Of a DNA stretch of 37,062 nt, positions 14,768-24,160 are shown in pieces. The notes under the pieces are model-generated. The model was not told the origin of the DNA. It did no database searches and worked only from the letters and a program-made list of their open reading frames with translations. The first letter of the stretch is position 1. Every line of letters starts with the position of its first letter. Source of the stretch: an uncultured Prevotellaceae bacterium. Its GTDB lineage: Bacteria > Bacteroidota > Bacteroidia > Bacteroidales > Bacteroidaceae. A program made the translations under genes and the position numbers. The stretch lies in the NCBI GenBank assembly GCA_947176895.1, contig CAMWSK010000026.1, forward strand, positions 1 to 37,062. The letters are read 5' to 3'.

Positions 14768-15709
14768 TTAAATCGTTTCGTTGCTTTCTTGTGCCGCCTG
14801 TATGTTGCGCATGAGCCCTTCGTACTTGGCCCGCTTCACGGCTGAGCCCCGGAAAAGGGTGCGGTATTGTTCTATGGTGAGGTCTTTCCAGTCCCCGGCT
14901 TTCATCTTCAGCAGTTCTTCGGTGGGGCGTAGCTCGGAACGGATTGGGTGGGCGGGCGCATGGAGATGGGGGCAGGCATTGGTGCATCGGTCGCAACCGT
15001 AGAAACAGGGGGTGAGATGCTTGCCTATGCCTTCGGTCATCGGACCGCGGTGCTCGATGGTTTGGTAGCTGAGGCAACGCTCAGCCACCATGGGGCGGCC
15101 GGCACTGATGGCCCGGGTGGGACAGGCGTCGAGGCAACGCCGGCATTGGCCGCAGAGATTGTCGGAGTAGGCGGGTGTGAGGGGCGTGTCGTAACGGTCG
15201 GCTTCCTGCTCGACAATCATTTCCCCCAGGAAGAAGGTGCTGCCCAGCCGGGGGATTACCAGCTGTGTGTGTTTTCCTATGAACCCCAGTCCCCCGCGCC
15301 ATGCCCAATAACGGTCGAGCACGGGAGCGGAGTCGCAGAAGCAGCGCCCCGTGAGTCCGAACCGTTCTATGAGCTGTTGCAGAAGCTGTTTCATCACATC
15401 ATGGTAGTCCCGTCCCTGGGCATACCAGGCGATGGCCGGCTGGGTGGGCCGGGTGCCGGGATGATAACAGAGTGCCAGACTGATCACGGTGTGTGCTCCC
15501 GGCACCAGCAACGTGGGATTGAAGCGCAGGTCCGGGTGGTTTTCAAGGTAGTGCATGTCTGCCTGATAGCCCTTGGCAAGCCAGGTCTGATAGGCTTGCT
15601 TCACCCCGGCATCGACGGGTTCGGCCACGCTGAAGCCCACGGCAGAAAAGCCGAGACGCAGGGCCTCGGCTTTCAGTGCTTGTGTGTCAATCAAATGTAC
15701 GGAACTCAT
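14768..15709 (-). CDS. queG: epoxyqueuosine reductase QueG
   Basis: Cobalamin- and Fe-S-dependent enzyme that reduces epoxyqueuosine to queuosine at tRNA position 34 (His, Tyr, Asn, Asp tRNAs). The 313-aa protein carries two 4Fe-4S cysteine clusters: CGQCRRCLDACPT (about residues 184-196), and CFYGCDRCTNACPH (about 234-247). Between them is the family block CLSYQTIEHRG. It is shorter than E. coli QueG (about 379 aa) and seems to lack much of the C-terminal helical repeat region. The start overlaps the end of the upstream deacetylase gene by 23 nt. Its neighbour tyrS serves one of the queuosine-containing tRNAs. Confidence 0.94.
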   Translation of the reverse strand: MSSVHLIDTQALKAEALRLGFSAVGFSVAEPVDAGVKQAYQTWLAKGYQADMHYLENHPDLRFNPTLLVPGAHTVISLALCYHPGTRPTQPAIAWYAQGRDYHDVMKQLLQQLIERFGLTGRCFCDSAPVLDRYWAWRGGLGFIGKHTQLVIPRLGSTFFLGEMIVEQEADRYDTPLTPAYSDNLCGQCRRCLDACPTRAISAGRPMVAERCLSYQTIEHRGPMTEGIGKHLTPCFYGCDRCTNACPHLHAPAHPIRSELRPTEELLKMKAGDWKDLTIEQYRTLFRGSAVKRAKYEGLMRNIQAAQESNETI

Positions 15710-16304
15710 AACCTTGGTCTATCAGCCATTGCAGTGCCTCCGGCAGAATCTTTTTCAGCTTTTCGATGCTTTTCAGGCTGTCGTGAAAGGTGATGATGCT
15801 GCCCGGGCGGGTATATCGTTTCACGTTTCGGAGCACGTCCTGGTCTGTGAGGTGTTTGCTGTAGTCCCGTGTGACCAGATCCCACATCACTACGCGCCAT
15901 CCGGTGGCTCGCATGATTCGGTATTGGAAAGGTCCCATCCACCCGTGTGGCGGGCGAAAGAGTAGGCCGGTGTGCAACACATCCTCGGCCTTGCAGACAT
16001 TGCCCAGATATTTCCAGGCGCTCCACTTGAGTCCCCCGATGTGGTTGAAGGTATGGTTGCCGATGCGGTGCCCTCTGTCCCTTACATCCTGGAGCAAGTG
16101 AGGGTATTTCGAAGCATTGTCGCCGACCATAAAGAAGGTGGCTTTGATGTGGAAGCGGTCCAGTACATCCAATATATAAGGTGTGGCTTCGGGAATGGGG
16201 CCGTCGTCGAAGGTAAGGTAGACGACACGCTCGCCCTTCCCCATGCGCCAAAGCGCATGGGGATAGAGCCAGCGAAGCCAACGTGCGGGTTGCTCTATGA
16301 ACAT
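15687..16304 (-). CDS. polysaccharide deacetylase (NodB domain)
   Basis: Predicted metal-dependent N- or O-deacetylase of carbohydrate esterase family 4. All conserved motifs are visible in 205 aa: TFDDGP (Asp33, Asp34), the metal-binding HTFNH at about residues 83-87, FRPPHG, a MWDLVTRDY block and the C-terminal ITFHDS with the catalytic His. There is no signal peptide, although residues 5-20 (QPARWLRWLYPHALWR) are amphipathic and basic. Its ATG overlaps the stop of the DUF2723 gene as TGATG, and its end overlaps queG. The tight link to a membrane glycosyltransferase-like protein suggests envelope glycan processing, but the substrate is unknown. Confidence 0.9.
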   Translation of the reverse strand: MFIEQPARWLRWLYPHALWRMGKGERVVYLTFDDGPIPEATPYILDVLDRFHIKATFFMVGDNASKYPHLLQDVRDRGHRIGNHTFNHIGGLKWSAWKYLGNVCKAEDVLHTGLLFRPPHGWMGPFQYRIMRATGWRVVMWDLVTRDYSKHLTDQDVLRNVKRYTRPGSIITFHDSLKSIEKLKKILPEALQWLIDQGYEFRTFD

Positions 16305-19300
16305 CAGTTGAGGGGCGGAAGGAGGTTGTTGCTTGGTTCCGGTTCTTGATTGATGGCGAAGCGGTCTTCCAGTGCCATGATTTTGGCTACGGCCTCTTCA
16401 ATCTTCATCTTTCTCGGTTCGCCTTGTTCCTCATCGAACTGGTTCATAAACTTGTAGATGCCCTTCAGTATATTTCCCCGGTAGTCGCACTCGGAGAGGC
16501 AGCTGACGGCATATCCGTCTTTTTGACCGGTGTACCAGTTGATATACTCGGTATTTTGTTTGATGAGGTCGTCACAGATTGCCAAAGCTTTGTCGGCTTG
16601 TCCCACGGCATGCCATGTGCGTGCCATGTCAAGGCTTCCGCTCTCGAAGCTATGCGGCAATTTGCTTGCGGGAATCATTTTCTCAATCTTTTCCAACACT
16701 TGGATGGCCTTTTGCATTTTGCTGATGGCCGTGGCGGTGTCGGCAAATTCAAATTCCGCACGCTGGCCTTCCAGGGCCAGTTGCATGGCCAAACCGCTCA
16801 TCTCGCGGCGGTGGGTAAGGCTCATGCGGTTGATGGTCTCGTCAAGGTAGACGCGGGGGGCGCTGATATTGCCGAATTTAAAGCGGTTCATGATGTTGTC
16901 GTACATCTTTTCGCTGTCAATGTCGTCGAATGTTCCGCGCACCTTAAAGGGGGTGATGCGATAGGCCAGTCCCTCTTTCACCAGATAGTCGCTCAGCCCG
17001 TTGTGGCTGCCGCTGCCCACGGTGACGGCAATGTAGAGGGGACGTTCCCAGTTGCAACGCAGGAGCATCTCGTACATGGCCAGATCACTCTTGGTCAGGT
17101 AGCGGCGCCCCTTGAGTGAAATCTCCATTTTGTCGGGGATGGTGTCGCCGATGATGCGCATGCCGCTGCGGCGTACGGCCTCCTTGTCAATGGTAATTTC
17201 GAAGTGGTCGGTGGGAATCACTTTGAACTGCGGGTCGGGATTGAGCACCCATTTTTCCATGATGTTTTTCAGGTCGTAGGGGTTCTCGCCAAACACCTTC
17301 TTCACATTCTCCAGACCATATTGCTGGATAAACTGGTCCAGCAGGTCGGCCTCTATGGGAAGGGCATCGAGCAATCCTCCATCGCGATAGCAGCTGTCCG
17401 GCCATGTGATGGGAACTCCCGGGCAGTCGTAGGCGGGTCGACGCATCTGGTCTATGTACCAGTCGGTCTGCAGATACGAGAGATTGCAGACACGCACATC
17501 TGTGCGTACGCCTTCGGTTTCCTGAGCATACCACAGGGGGAAGGTGTCGTTATCTCCGTTGGTGAAGATGATGCCATTGTTTCCATTGGGCAACGTGTTC
17601 AGGTAGTTGAAGCCAAAGTCGCGTGCTGCGTAACGGCCTGAGCGGTCGTGGTCGTCCCAGTTCTGCGAGGCCATCTGCACGGGTATCAGCAGGGTTGCAC
17701 AGGCAGCGAGGCTTGCGGCCAGCTCTTTGTGCGTGAGCCTCTTCAACACATCGGCAATGGCTGCCACGCCCAAGCCGCACCAAATGGCGAAGGCATAGAA
17801 CGAACCGGCATAGGCATAGTCGCGCTCACGGGGCTGGAGGGGTGTCTGGTTCAGATAGACCACGATGGCCAGACCGGTCATGAAGAAGAGGAAGAAGACA
17901 ATCCAGAACTGCTTGACACCGTCGGCACCGCTCTTTCCCTTCTTTGCCACTTGCCATGCCAGCCCCAGCAGACCCAGCAACAGAGGCAGTGCATAGTAGA
18001 CGTTGCGTCCCCGGTTTTCTTTCAACTCCGTGGGCAGCTTGGCCTGGTCTCCCAGCCGTGCGTCGTCCAAGAAGCTGATGCCTGTAATCCAGTTGCCGTG
18101 TTCGCGGTCTCCGCTGGTGTTCAGCATGTCGTTTTGCCTGCCCACGAAGTTCCACAGGAAGTAGCGCCAGTACATGAAATTGACCTGATAGGTGAAGAAG
18201 AACTTCAGGTTTTCTCCCATCGTGGGAACGGTCACCGTCTTGTTGCCGTGGGGGTCGTTGGCGGGATAGGTATAGCTTTTCCCAACGATGCCTCCCATCC
18301 AGGCCTGATAGGCTTTGACATGCTCGGGGCGGTCGCTGTACATGCGCGGGAAGAGCATGTTCTGGTCGTATTTGTAGTTTTTCTTGGTGTAGGCGACAAC
18401 GTATTTGTCCTCGGCATCTTCCTCCGTTTGGGGATTACGGATATACACGTCCTCGCCCTTGGAGATGTCATACTCGTAACCATTGTCTCCCATCTTGATT
18501 GATCGTTCCGAGCTATAGGATTGTCCGTAGAGGAGAGGGCGGTCGCCATATTGTTCGCGATTGAGATAGGTGCCCAACGTAAAGATGTCCTCGGGCGAGT
18601 TCTGGTCCATGGGAGGATTGGCGGCCGAGCGTATCATGATGATGGCATAGCTGCTGTAGCCGATGAAAATCATCATCATGCACAGCAAAGATGTGTTTAT
18701 CAGTCGAGGGCTGATCCAATAGCCGTCGTTCACGCGACGACTAAGGGCGTATGCCAACAAGGCAAGGACGATAATGGCAATGACAAAGCTGCCGAACCCA
18801 TGACCATAGAAAGGGATGCCCAGCAGACCCACGGTGAGGCAGTAGCTGGCGGTCATCAGTTTACGGTTGCGTTGTTTCACGCTCTCCCATATTGCCCAGA
18901 CGAGAGCGGACACGAGTGCGATGATATAGAGGAACAGTCCCGTGTTGTATGGCAGGTGGAGCGTGTTGACAGCCAACAGCTCAAACCATCCGCCCACCTT
19001 CACAATGCCGGGCACGATACCATAAAGCACCACGGCAATCAGTACGAAGCTGATCAGCAGAGCTGCCACGCTGCCTTTAAGGTTGGCATTGGGGAACTTG
19101 CGGTAATAGAAAATCAGCACCAGGGCGGGCAGGCACAGCAAGTTGAGCAGGTGAACGCCCACGCTCAGGCCCGTGAGATAGGCGATGAGCACCAGCCAAC
19201 GGTCGGAGTGGGGCCGGTCGGCATTCTCCTCCCATTTCAGCATCAGCCAGACCACCAGAGCGGTGAACAATGAACTGAAGGCATATACCTCACCCTCTAC

Positions 19301-19723
19301 GGCAGAGAACCAGAACGTGTCGGAGAACTTGTAGATGAGTGCGCCGACAAGGCCGCTGGCTTCGATGGCTATGGTCTGCCCCGCTGTGGCTACGATGCCT
19401 TCGGGGGCAACAAGCTTGCGGGTCAGGTGTGTGATGCTCCAGAAGAGGAAAAGAATGCAGAAGGCACTGAAGAGTGCGTTCATGATGTTCACCCAGAAGG
19501 CTACCTGGGCAGGACTGCCTGCCAATTGGGTGAACAGGTTGCCCATAACCATGAAGAAAGGTGCGCCGGGGGGGTGACCCACTTCGAACTTGTAGGTTGT
19601 GGTGATGAACTCCGGGCAGTCCCAGAAGCTTGCCGTCGGCTCCACGGTACTGCAGTACACGTAGGCTGCTATGGCAAACACGAGCCACCCAATCAGTTTG
19701 TCGATTAACTTGAATTGTTTCAT
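16304..19723 (-). CDS. DUF2723 membrane protein, GT-C-like
   Basis: A 1139-aa protein with about a dozen membrane segments in the first 690 residues or so, then a large soluble, presumably periplasmic, C-terminal domain. The family hallmark near the N-terminus is present: TASFWDCPEFI followed by EVGHPPGAPFF. Its acidic residues lie in the first extracytoplasmic loop, as in GT-C glycosyltransferases. DUF2723 includes animal TMEM260, a protein O-mannosyltransferase, so this bacterial member may transfer a lipid-linked sugar to exported proteins or glycans. The C-terminal half has helical segments (AISKMQKAIQVLEKIEKM) consistent with TPR-like repeats. It is translationally coupled to the NodB gene. 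Family call firm; reaction inferred. Confidence 0.9.
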   Translation of the reverse strand: MKQFKLIDKLIGWLVFAIAAYVYCSTVEPTASFWDCPEFITTTYKFEVGHPPGAPFFMVMGNLFTQLAGSPAQVAFWVNIMNALFSAFCILFLFWSITHLTRKLVAPEGIVATAGQTIAIEASGLVGALIYKFSDTFWFSAVEGEVYAFSSLFTALVVWLMLKWEENADRPHSDRWLVLIAYLTGLSVGVHLLNLLCLPALVLIFYYRKFPNANLKGSVAALLISFVLIAVVLYGIVPGIVKVGGWFELLAVNTLHLPYNTGLFLYIIALVSALVWAIWESVKQRNRKLMTASYCLTVGLLGIPFYGHGFGSFVIAIIVLALLAYALSRRVNDGYWISPRLINTSLLCMMMIFIGYSSYAIIMIRSAANPPMDQNSPEDIFTLGTYLNREQYGDRPLLYGQSYSSERSIKMGDNGYEYDISKGEDVYIRNPQTEEDAEDKYVVAYTKKNYKYDQNMLFPRMYSDRPEHVKAYQAWMGGIVGKSYTYPANDPHGNKTVTVPTMGENLKFFFTYQVNFMYWRYFLWNFVGRQNDMLNTSGDREHGNWITGISFLDDARLGDQAKLPTELKENRGRNVYYALPLLLGLLGLAWQVAKKGKSGADGVKQFWIVFFLFFMTGLAIVVYLNQTPLQPRERDYAYAGSFYAFAIWCGLGVAAIADVLKRLTHKELAASLAACATLLIPVQMASQNWDDHDRSGRYAARDFGFNYLNTLPNGNNGIIFTNGDNDTFPLWYAQETEGVRTDVRVCNLSYLQTDWYIDQMRRPAYDCPGVPITWPDSCYRDGGLLDALPIEADLLDQFIQQYGLENVKKVFGENPYDLKNIMEKWVLNPDPQFKVIPTDHFEITIDKEAVRRSGMRIIGDTIPDKMEISLKGRRYLTKSDLAMYEMLLRCNWERPLYIAVTVGSGSHNGLSDYLVKEGLAYRITPFKVRGTFDDIDSEKMYDNIMNRFKFGNISAPRVYLDETINRMSLTHRREMSGLAMQLALEGQRAEFEFADTATAISKMQKAIQVLEKIEKMIPASKLPHSFESGSLDMARTWHAVGQADKALAICDDLIKQNTEYINWYTGQKDGYAVSCLSECDYRGNILKGIYKFMNQFDEEQGEPRKMKIEEAVAKIMALEDRFAINQEPEPSNNLLPPLN

Positions 19724-19735
19724 CTCGGTGTTTTT

Positions 19736-20707
19736 TTATTGTTTGATTATTTCTGTTATTACTTCTTTTGCTTCCGGATAGCACGTATAAACGGCCAGCA
19801 ACACCAGACAAATGATGAAGAGCCAAAGCATGTTGCTTGCCCACCACGTTCTATGCAGGGTGAAATAATGGGCCGGCAGAGGCGATATGCTCATGACCAT
19901 GGCCGGCAGCAGGCTTTGGCTCCGGTGGGGTTGAAGAGCCGCCAACAACAGGGTGTAAGCCGATTGGGTGATGAACATGCGGACAAGCATGCGTGTTCGC
20001 ACTTTGTCTTCGTAGCAGTTGACCAGATAATAGATTGAACCTGTTGCAAGCACCAAAGCCAGCAGACCCCAACAGACGACAACACCCGTATCGATTTGCC
20101 TGAGGGACTCTGTCCACAGAGGGTGGATGTTTGTCAGTTCGTCCCACCACTCCCTCGCAATCGTCCAATGGTCGGTGAGCAGGCATACGCATGCTGCCAC
20201 CCAAACGGGCACGGCCAGTCCGATAAGGCCGGCGAAGAATCCTTTTGGAGTGAGCTTGCGAAAGGATACGGCTATGTGCCAGTAAAGAATCAAGGCAAAC
20301 CATATATAGGCGGGCGTGAACAGTACTGCCACACCCAGCACAACAAAGATGTGAAACGTGTGGGCCACGATGTTCCCCACGCTGTCCATCTGTGTGAGCA
20401 TGAACAGCGAGGCTGTGAGAGCCGGAACCGCCGGCCATTGCCAAGTCCATCCGTGTAACATGCCCATGCAGCTCACCAGCAAAAGGAAGACAGAACACAT
20501 GCTACGTGAATAAACGCGGATGATGGCGTTCCGGTTGTTCATTTCCGTGAGCAGGTAGGTGGTCAGCAAGCACACTCCCAAGGCACCCGGATCCCAATGG
20601 GTGTAGGGACGCCGGGGCAACCACCACAGCCCGCCGGCCACCAGCAGGCTCACGGGCAGTAGCAATCGGCTTTCGCCTATCCGGTTTTGTATTCTCTTGC
20701 TTCTCAT
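19736..20707 (-). CDS. polytopic membrane protein, unknown function
   Basis: A 323-aa integral membrane protein with about eight to ten hydrophobic segments, for example LLLPVSLLVAGGLWWLP and ALFTPAYIWFALILYWHI-like stretches. There is a conserved-looking central SFRKLTPKGFFAGLIGLAVP loop. The pattern resembles small Bacteroidota membrane proteins of unknown function found next to DUF2723 or purD genes. I cannot assign a family firmly. It lies 15 nt after purD and 12 nt before the DUF2723 gene, so it is co-transcribed and may act with the DUF2723 protein at the inner membrane. No catalytic motif is visible. Confidence 0.75.
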   Translation of the reverse strand: MRSKRIQNRIGESRLLLPVSLLVAGGLWWLPRRPYTHWDPGALGVCLLTTYLLTEMNNRNAIIRVYSRSMCSVFLLLVSCMGMLHGWTWQWPAVPALTASLFMLTQMDSVGNIVAHTFHIFVVLGVAVLFTPAYIWFALILYWHIAVSFRKLTPKGFFAGLIGLAVPVWVAACVCLLTDHWTIAREWWDELTNIHPLWTESLRQIDTGVVVCWGLLALVLATGSIYYLVNCYEDKVRTRMLVRMFITQSAYTLLLAALQPHRSQSLLPAMVMSISPLPAHYFTLHRTWWASNMLWLFIICLVLLAVYTCYPEAKEVITEIIKQ

Positions 20708-20722
20708 CTGCCGTTGGAAAGA

Positions 20723-21991
20723 TTACAGGTCGGCGCCGATGTCGCTGCGGAAATACTTCCCTTCAAACTGTATCTTTTGTGCTTCGCGGAAGCTCTTCTC
20801 CAAAGCCTCCTGCTTGTTCCCGCCGTAGCTGCTGACGGCTATCACGCGTCCTCCGGCCGTCACCACGTTGCCGTCCGACAGAGCCGTTCCTGCATGGAAC
20901 ACCTGGCTTCCCTCCACTTGGTCGATGCCCTTGATGGGGAATCCTTTTTGGTAAGCACCCGGATATCCTCCGCTTACCATCATCACGCACACCACGCTTC
21001 GGGGGTCGAACTCAATGCTTCTGTTTTCCAACGTTTGCGTGGCCACACCCTCGAACAGGTCCACCAGGTCGCTCTTCAGGCGAAGCATCACGCTTTCGGT
21101 CTCGGGGTCGCCCATGCGCACGTTGTATTCGATGACCATAGGTTCGCCTTCTACGTTGATCAGTCCGAAGAAAATGAATCCCTTATAGTCTATTCCTTCC
21201 TCGGCCAGTCCGTCCACTGTGGGGCGGATGATGCGGTCTTCCACCTTTTGCATCCATTCCTTGGTGGCGAAAGGCACGGGGCTTACGCTGCCCATGCCGC
21301 CGGTGTTCAGACCGGTGTCGCCCTCGCCGATGCGCTTATAGTCCTTGGCTTCGGGCAGAATCTTATAGTTCTTGCCGTCGGTGAGTACGAACACCGAGCA
21401 TTCGATGCCGCTCAGGTACTCTTCGATTACCACCTGAGCGCTGGCCTGGCCGAACATGCCCCCCAACATTTCCTTCAGTTCTTTCCGGGCTTCTTCCAGT
21501 GTGGGCAGGATGAGCACACCCTTGCCGGCACACAGGCCGTCGGCCTTCAATACGTAGGGGGCTTTCAGCGTCTCCAGGAATTTCAATCCCTCTTCCAGGG
21601 TGTTGCCGTTGAAAGTGCGGTAAGCGGCTGTGGGAATACCGTGGCGTTGCATGAAACCTTTGGCAAAATCCTTCGAGCCTTCCAGCACGGCACCTTGTTT
21701 CGAGGGACCGATGACAGGGATGTTCTTCAGGGCATCATCGTTCTTGAAATAGTCGTAGATGCCTTTCACCAGGGGATCTTCGGGACCCACCACCACCATG
21801 TCTACCTTGTTCTCCAGCACGAAAGCCTTGATGCCTTCGAAGTCATCGGCTTTCAGGTTCACGTTCTCGCCCTCCTGTGCCGTGCCGGCGTTGCCGGGAG
21901 CGATGAACAGTTTTTCCACTTTTTTGCTTTGTGCAATCTTCCATGCGAGGGCATGTTCGCGCCCTCCGCTGCCGAGGAGCAATATTTTCAT
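20723..21991 (-). CDS. purD: phosphoribosylamine-glycine ligase PurD
   Basis: ATP-dependent ligation of glycine to 5-phosphoribosylamine, the second step of de novo purine synthesis, in the cytoplasm. The 422-aa length is standard. The N-terminus is typical ([22 protein letters not shown]), followed by [12 protein letters not shown] and the ATP-grasp segment [17 protein letters not shown]. Late blocks include [12 protein letters not shown] and the C-terminal [10 protein letters not shown]. It is separated by 27 nt from the peptidase gene and 15 nt from the membrane-protein gene, inside the long minus-strand gene run. It is not next to other purine genes. Confidence 0.97.
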   Translation of the reverse strand: MKILLLGSGGREHALAWKIAQSKKVEKLFIAPGNAGTAQEGENVNLKADDFEGIKAFVLENKVDMVVVGPEDPLVKGIYDYFKNDDALKNIPVIGPSKQGAVLEGSKDFAKGFMQRHGIPTAAYRTFNGNTLEEGLKFLETLKAPYVLKADGLCAGKGVLILPTLEEARKELKEMLGGMFGQASAQVVIEEYLSGIECSVFVLTDGKNYKILPEAKDYKRIGEGDTGLNTGGMGSVSPVPFATKEWMQKVEDRIIRPTVDGLAEEGIDYKGFIFFGLINVEGEPMVIEYNVRMGDPETESVMLRLKSDLVDLFEGVATQTLENRSIEFDPRSVVCVMMVSGGYPGAYQKGFPIKGIDQVEGSQVFHAGTALSDGNVVTAGGRVIAVSSYGGNKQEALEKSFREAQKIQFEGKYFRSDIGADL

Positions 21992-22018
21992 AGTCTTGTC
22001 TTTTTTTTGGTTGGGTCG

Positions 22019-24160
22019 TTATTTCAGGTAGTCTTCAAAATATTGGGTGATGCGCTCGTGCAGATGGATGGCATCGCGCCCGTACATGTTGTGCCCGTCG
22101 CCGGGATAGGTGAACAGGTCGAGTTGTGTTTCCGCGTCGATGGCCGCACGCAGGAACGAGAGTGTGTGTTGTGGCACACAAGTGGGGTCGTTGTATCCGA
22201 AGATGATTTGCAGTTTTCCTTTCAGGTTCTTGGCCTTGGGCAGCAGGCTGCTGCTCTCGTAGCCCTCGGGGTTCTGTTGGGGCGTGTCCATATAGCGTTC
22301 GCCATACATCACCTCGTAGTACTTCCAGTCAATCACGGGGCCGCCGGCTACGCCCACCTTGAACGCGTCGGGATAGCTGCACATCAGGTTGGTAGTCATG
22401 AATCCGCCGAAGCTCCAGCCATGTACGCCCATTCTGTCGGCGTCCACATAGGGAAGAGTCTTGAGATACTCCACACCCTTCATCTGGTCTTTCATCTCCT
22501 CGTCGCCCAAGTGGCGGAAGGTGGCCTGCTCGAAATCGCGGCCGCGCCACTCGCTGCCCCGGTTGTCGAGGATGAAGAGCAGATAGCCTTTGGTGGCCAT
22601 ATAGGCCTCCCATCCGCGCATGCCCCAGCGCCAGCTGGCGTCCACGTTGTGGGCATGGGGGCCGCCGTAGACGTATATCACGGTGGGATATTTCTTGGCG
22701 GGGTCGAAGTCGACGGGTTTCACCATGCGGTAATAGAGAGGGGTCTTTCCATCGGCAGCGGTGATGCTTCCGCTGGTGATTTCGGGAATCTGATAGCCCT
22801 GTTCGGCCCACTTGTCGGTGGCCGTGAGCAGGTTCACGGCCTTGCCGTTGACTGTGTTCACCAGGTTGATGCTGCGTGGGGTGGTGGGGCTGGTATAGCT
22901 GTCAAGCAACTGGGAGCCGTCATCGCACAACTTCACGCTGTGCACGCCGTCGGCCTCGCCCAGCAGCGTTATGTTGCCCTTCATGTCCACGGCATAGACG
23001 CTGCGTCTGCGGGGGTCGGAGGCGTTGCCCAGGAAGATGACCGACTTTTTTTTGAGGTTGAAGCCCGCCAGTTGCTGCACCACCCATTGCCCTTTGGTCA
23101 GCTGCGTCAGTTCTTTTGTCTTTACATCAAGCAGGTAGAGGTGGTTCCAACCGTCGCGCTGGCTCTGCATCACGGCCTTTTGGCTGTTCCAGGGAAGGAA
23201 GGTCAGTCCGTTTTGCGGCTCCACATATTTTTCGTGGGTTTCCTGATACAGTGTGCCCAGGTTGTCGCCCGTCTCGGCATCGTAGGCCACCAGGCGGCAA
23301 TCGTTCTGGTCACGGTTCAGTTCGAAGATGTACAGGGTCTTGCCATCGGGTGCCCAGGAGATGTTTGTGTGATAATCGTCTTTTTCGCCTACGGTTTTCA
23401 CCCAGGTGGTCTTTTGTGAGTCCACATCATAGATGCCCACGGTCACCTGATGGCTGGTTTCACCGGCCATAGGATAGTGGTCGGCATAGGTTTGGGCGAT
23501 GCGCTTTGTGATGTCCACCTGGGGATAGTTGGGCACCATGCTTTGGTCCATGCGATAGAAGGCCAGCTTGTGGCCGTCGGGGCTCCAGAAGGTTCCCTTT
23601 GAGATGCCGAATTCATCGCGGTGCACACTTTGCCCATACACGATATTGTCACTGCCGTCGGTACTGCCATCCAAACTTACGGTGAGGGATTCGCCTTTCG
23701 GAGTGAGAATATACAGATTCCCTCCGATGGTATAGGCTGTCTGCTTGCTCTCCACGTTAAAGTCACGTGCCACAGCATTTTGGGGCAGGGTGACATCCAG
23801 AAGTACCTGACCGGTGTGGAAATTCAGCATTGCTCTTCGTTGTCCCTTTGTCAGCATCACCACAGGTTCTTTGGACAGGGGGAAAGAGAAGTTGTGTCCG
23901 CTGAAAGCTATCTTTTCGGGAAAACACTTGTTGACCTGCTCCACCGTTACGATGGTCTTGCCTGTTTTCAGGTCACGCACCTCATCGGCCGTGGTCTCCA
24001 CCGCTTGGTTTCCCCACCAGGCGGTGTACTTGTTTTCGGGCATCAGGTTGTAGTAGTTGTTGCCGCTCCACATCACATCCTCCAGTGTCAGCAGCTTTTG
24101 GGCGGTGGCGTTTGCTGCCACCATCATGGTCATCGCCATCATTATGTGCTTAATCTTCAT
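22019..24160 (-). CDS. S9 family prolyl dipeptidyl peptidase (DPP-IV type)
   Basis: Exported serine peptidase predicted to remove X-Pro (or X-Ala) dipeptides from peptide N-termini. The 713-aa protein has a signal peptide (MKIKHIMMAMTMMVAANATA, then QKLLTLED). A beta-propeller DPPIV_N domain covers residues about 60-440, and an alpha/beta-hydrolase domain forms the rest. The triad is visible: Ser in HGWSFGGF (about residue 583), Asp in GYNDPTCVP (about 656) and His in GDGHNMYG (about 688). I chose the ATG at 24160 because of the signal peptide. The frame stays open much further upstream, but that stretch is the 21-bp repeat of the preceding gene read out of frame. It overlaps the methyltransferase gene by 11 nt. 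Confidence 0.93.
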   Translation of the reverse strand: MKIKHIMMAMTMMVAANATAQKLLTLEDVMWSGNNYYNLMPENKYTAWWGNQAVETTADEVRDLKTGKTIVTVEQVNKCFPEKIAFSGHNFSFPLSKEPVVMLTKGQRRAMLNFHTGQVLLDVTLPQNAVARDFNVESKQTAYTIGGNLYILTPKGESLTVSLDGSTDGSDNIVYGQSVHRDEFGISKGTFWSPDGHKLAFYRMDQSMVPNYPQVDITKRIAQTYADHYPMAGETSHQVTVGIYDVDSQKTTWVKTVGEKDDYHTNISWAPDGKTLYIFELNRDQNDCRLVAYDAETGDNLGTLYQETHEKYVEPQNGLTFLPWNSQKAVMQSQRDGWNHLYLLDVKTKELTQLTKGQWVVQQLAGFNLKKKSVIFLGNASDPRRRSVYAVDMKGNITLLGEADGVHSVKLCDDGSQLLDSYTSPTTPRSINLVNTVNGKAVNLLTATDKWAEQGYQIPEITSGSITAADGKTPLYYRMVKPVDFDPAKKYPTVIYVYGGPHAHNVDASWRWGMRGWEAYMATKGYLLFILDNRGSEWRGRDFEQATFRHLGDEEMKDQMKGVEYLKTLPYVDADRMGVHGWSFGGFMTTNLMCSYPDAFKVGVAGGPVIDWKYYEVMYGERYMDTPQQNPEGYESSSLLPKAKNLKGKLQIIFGYNDPTCVPQHTLSFLRAAIDAETQLDLFTYPGDGHNMYGRDAIHLHERITQYFEDYLK

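Noticed and set aside
20687..23419. A 910-codon plus-strand open frame opposite purD and the peptidase
   Set aside because: Antisense shadow; His/Val/Gln-rich composition typical of such shadows and no recognisable motif.
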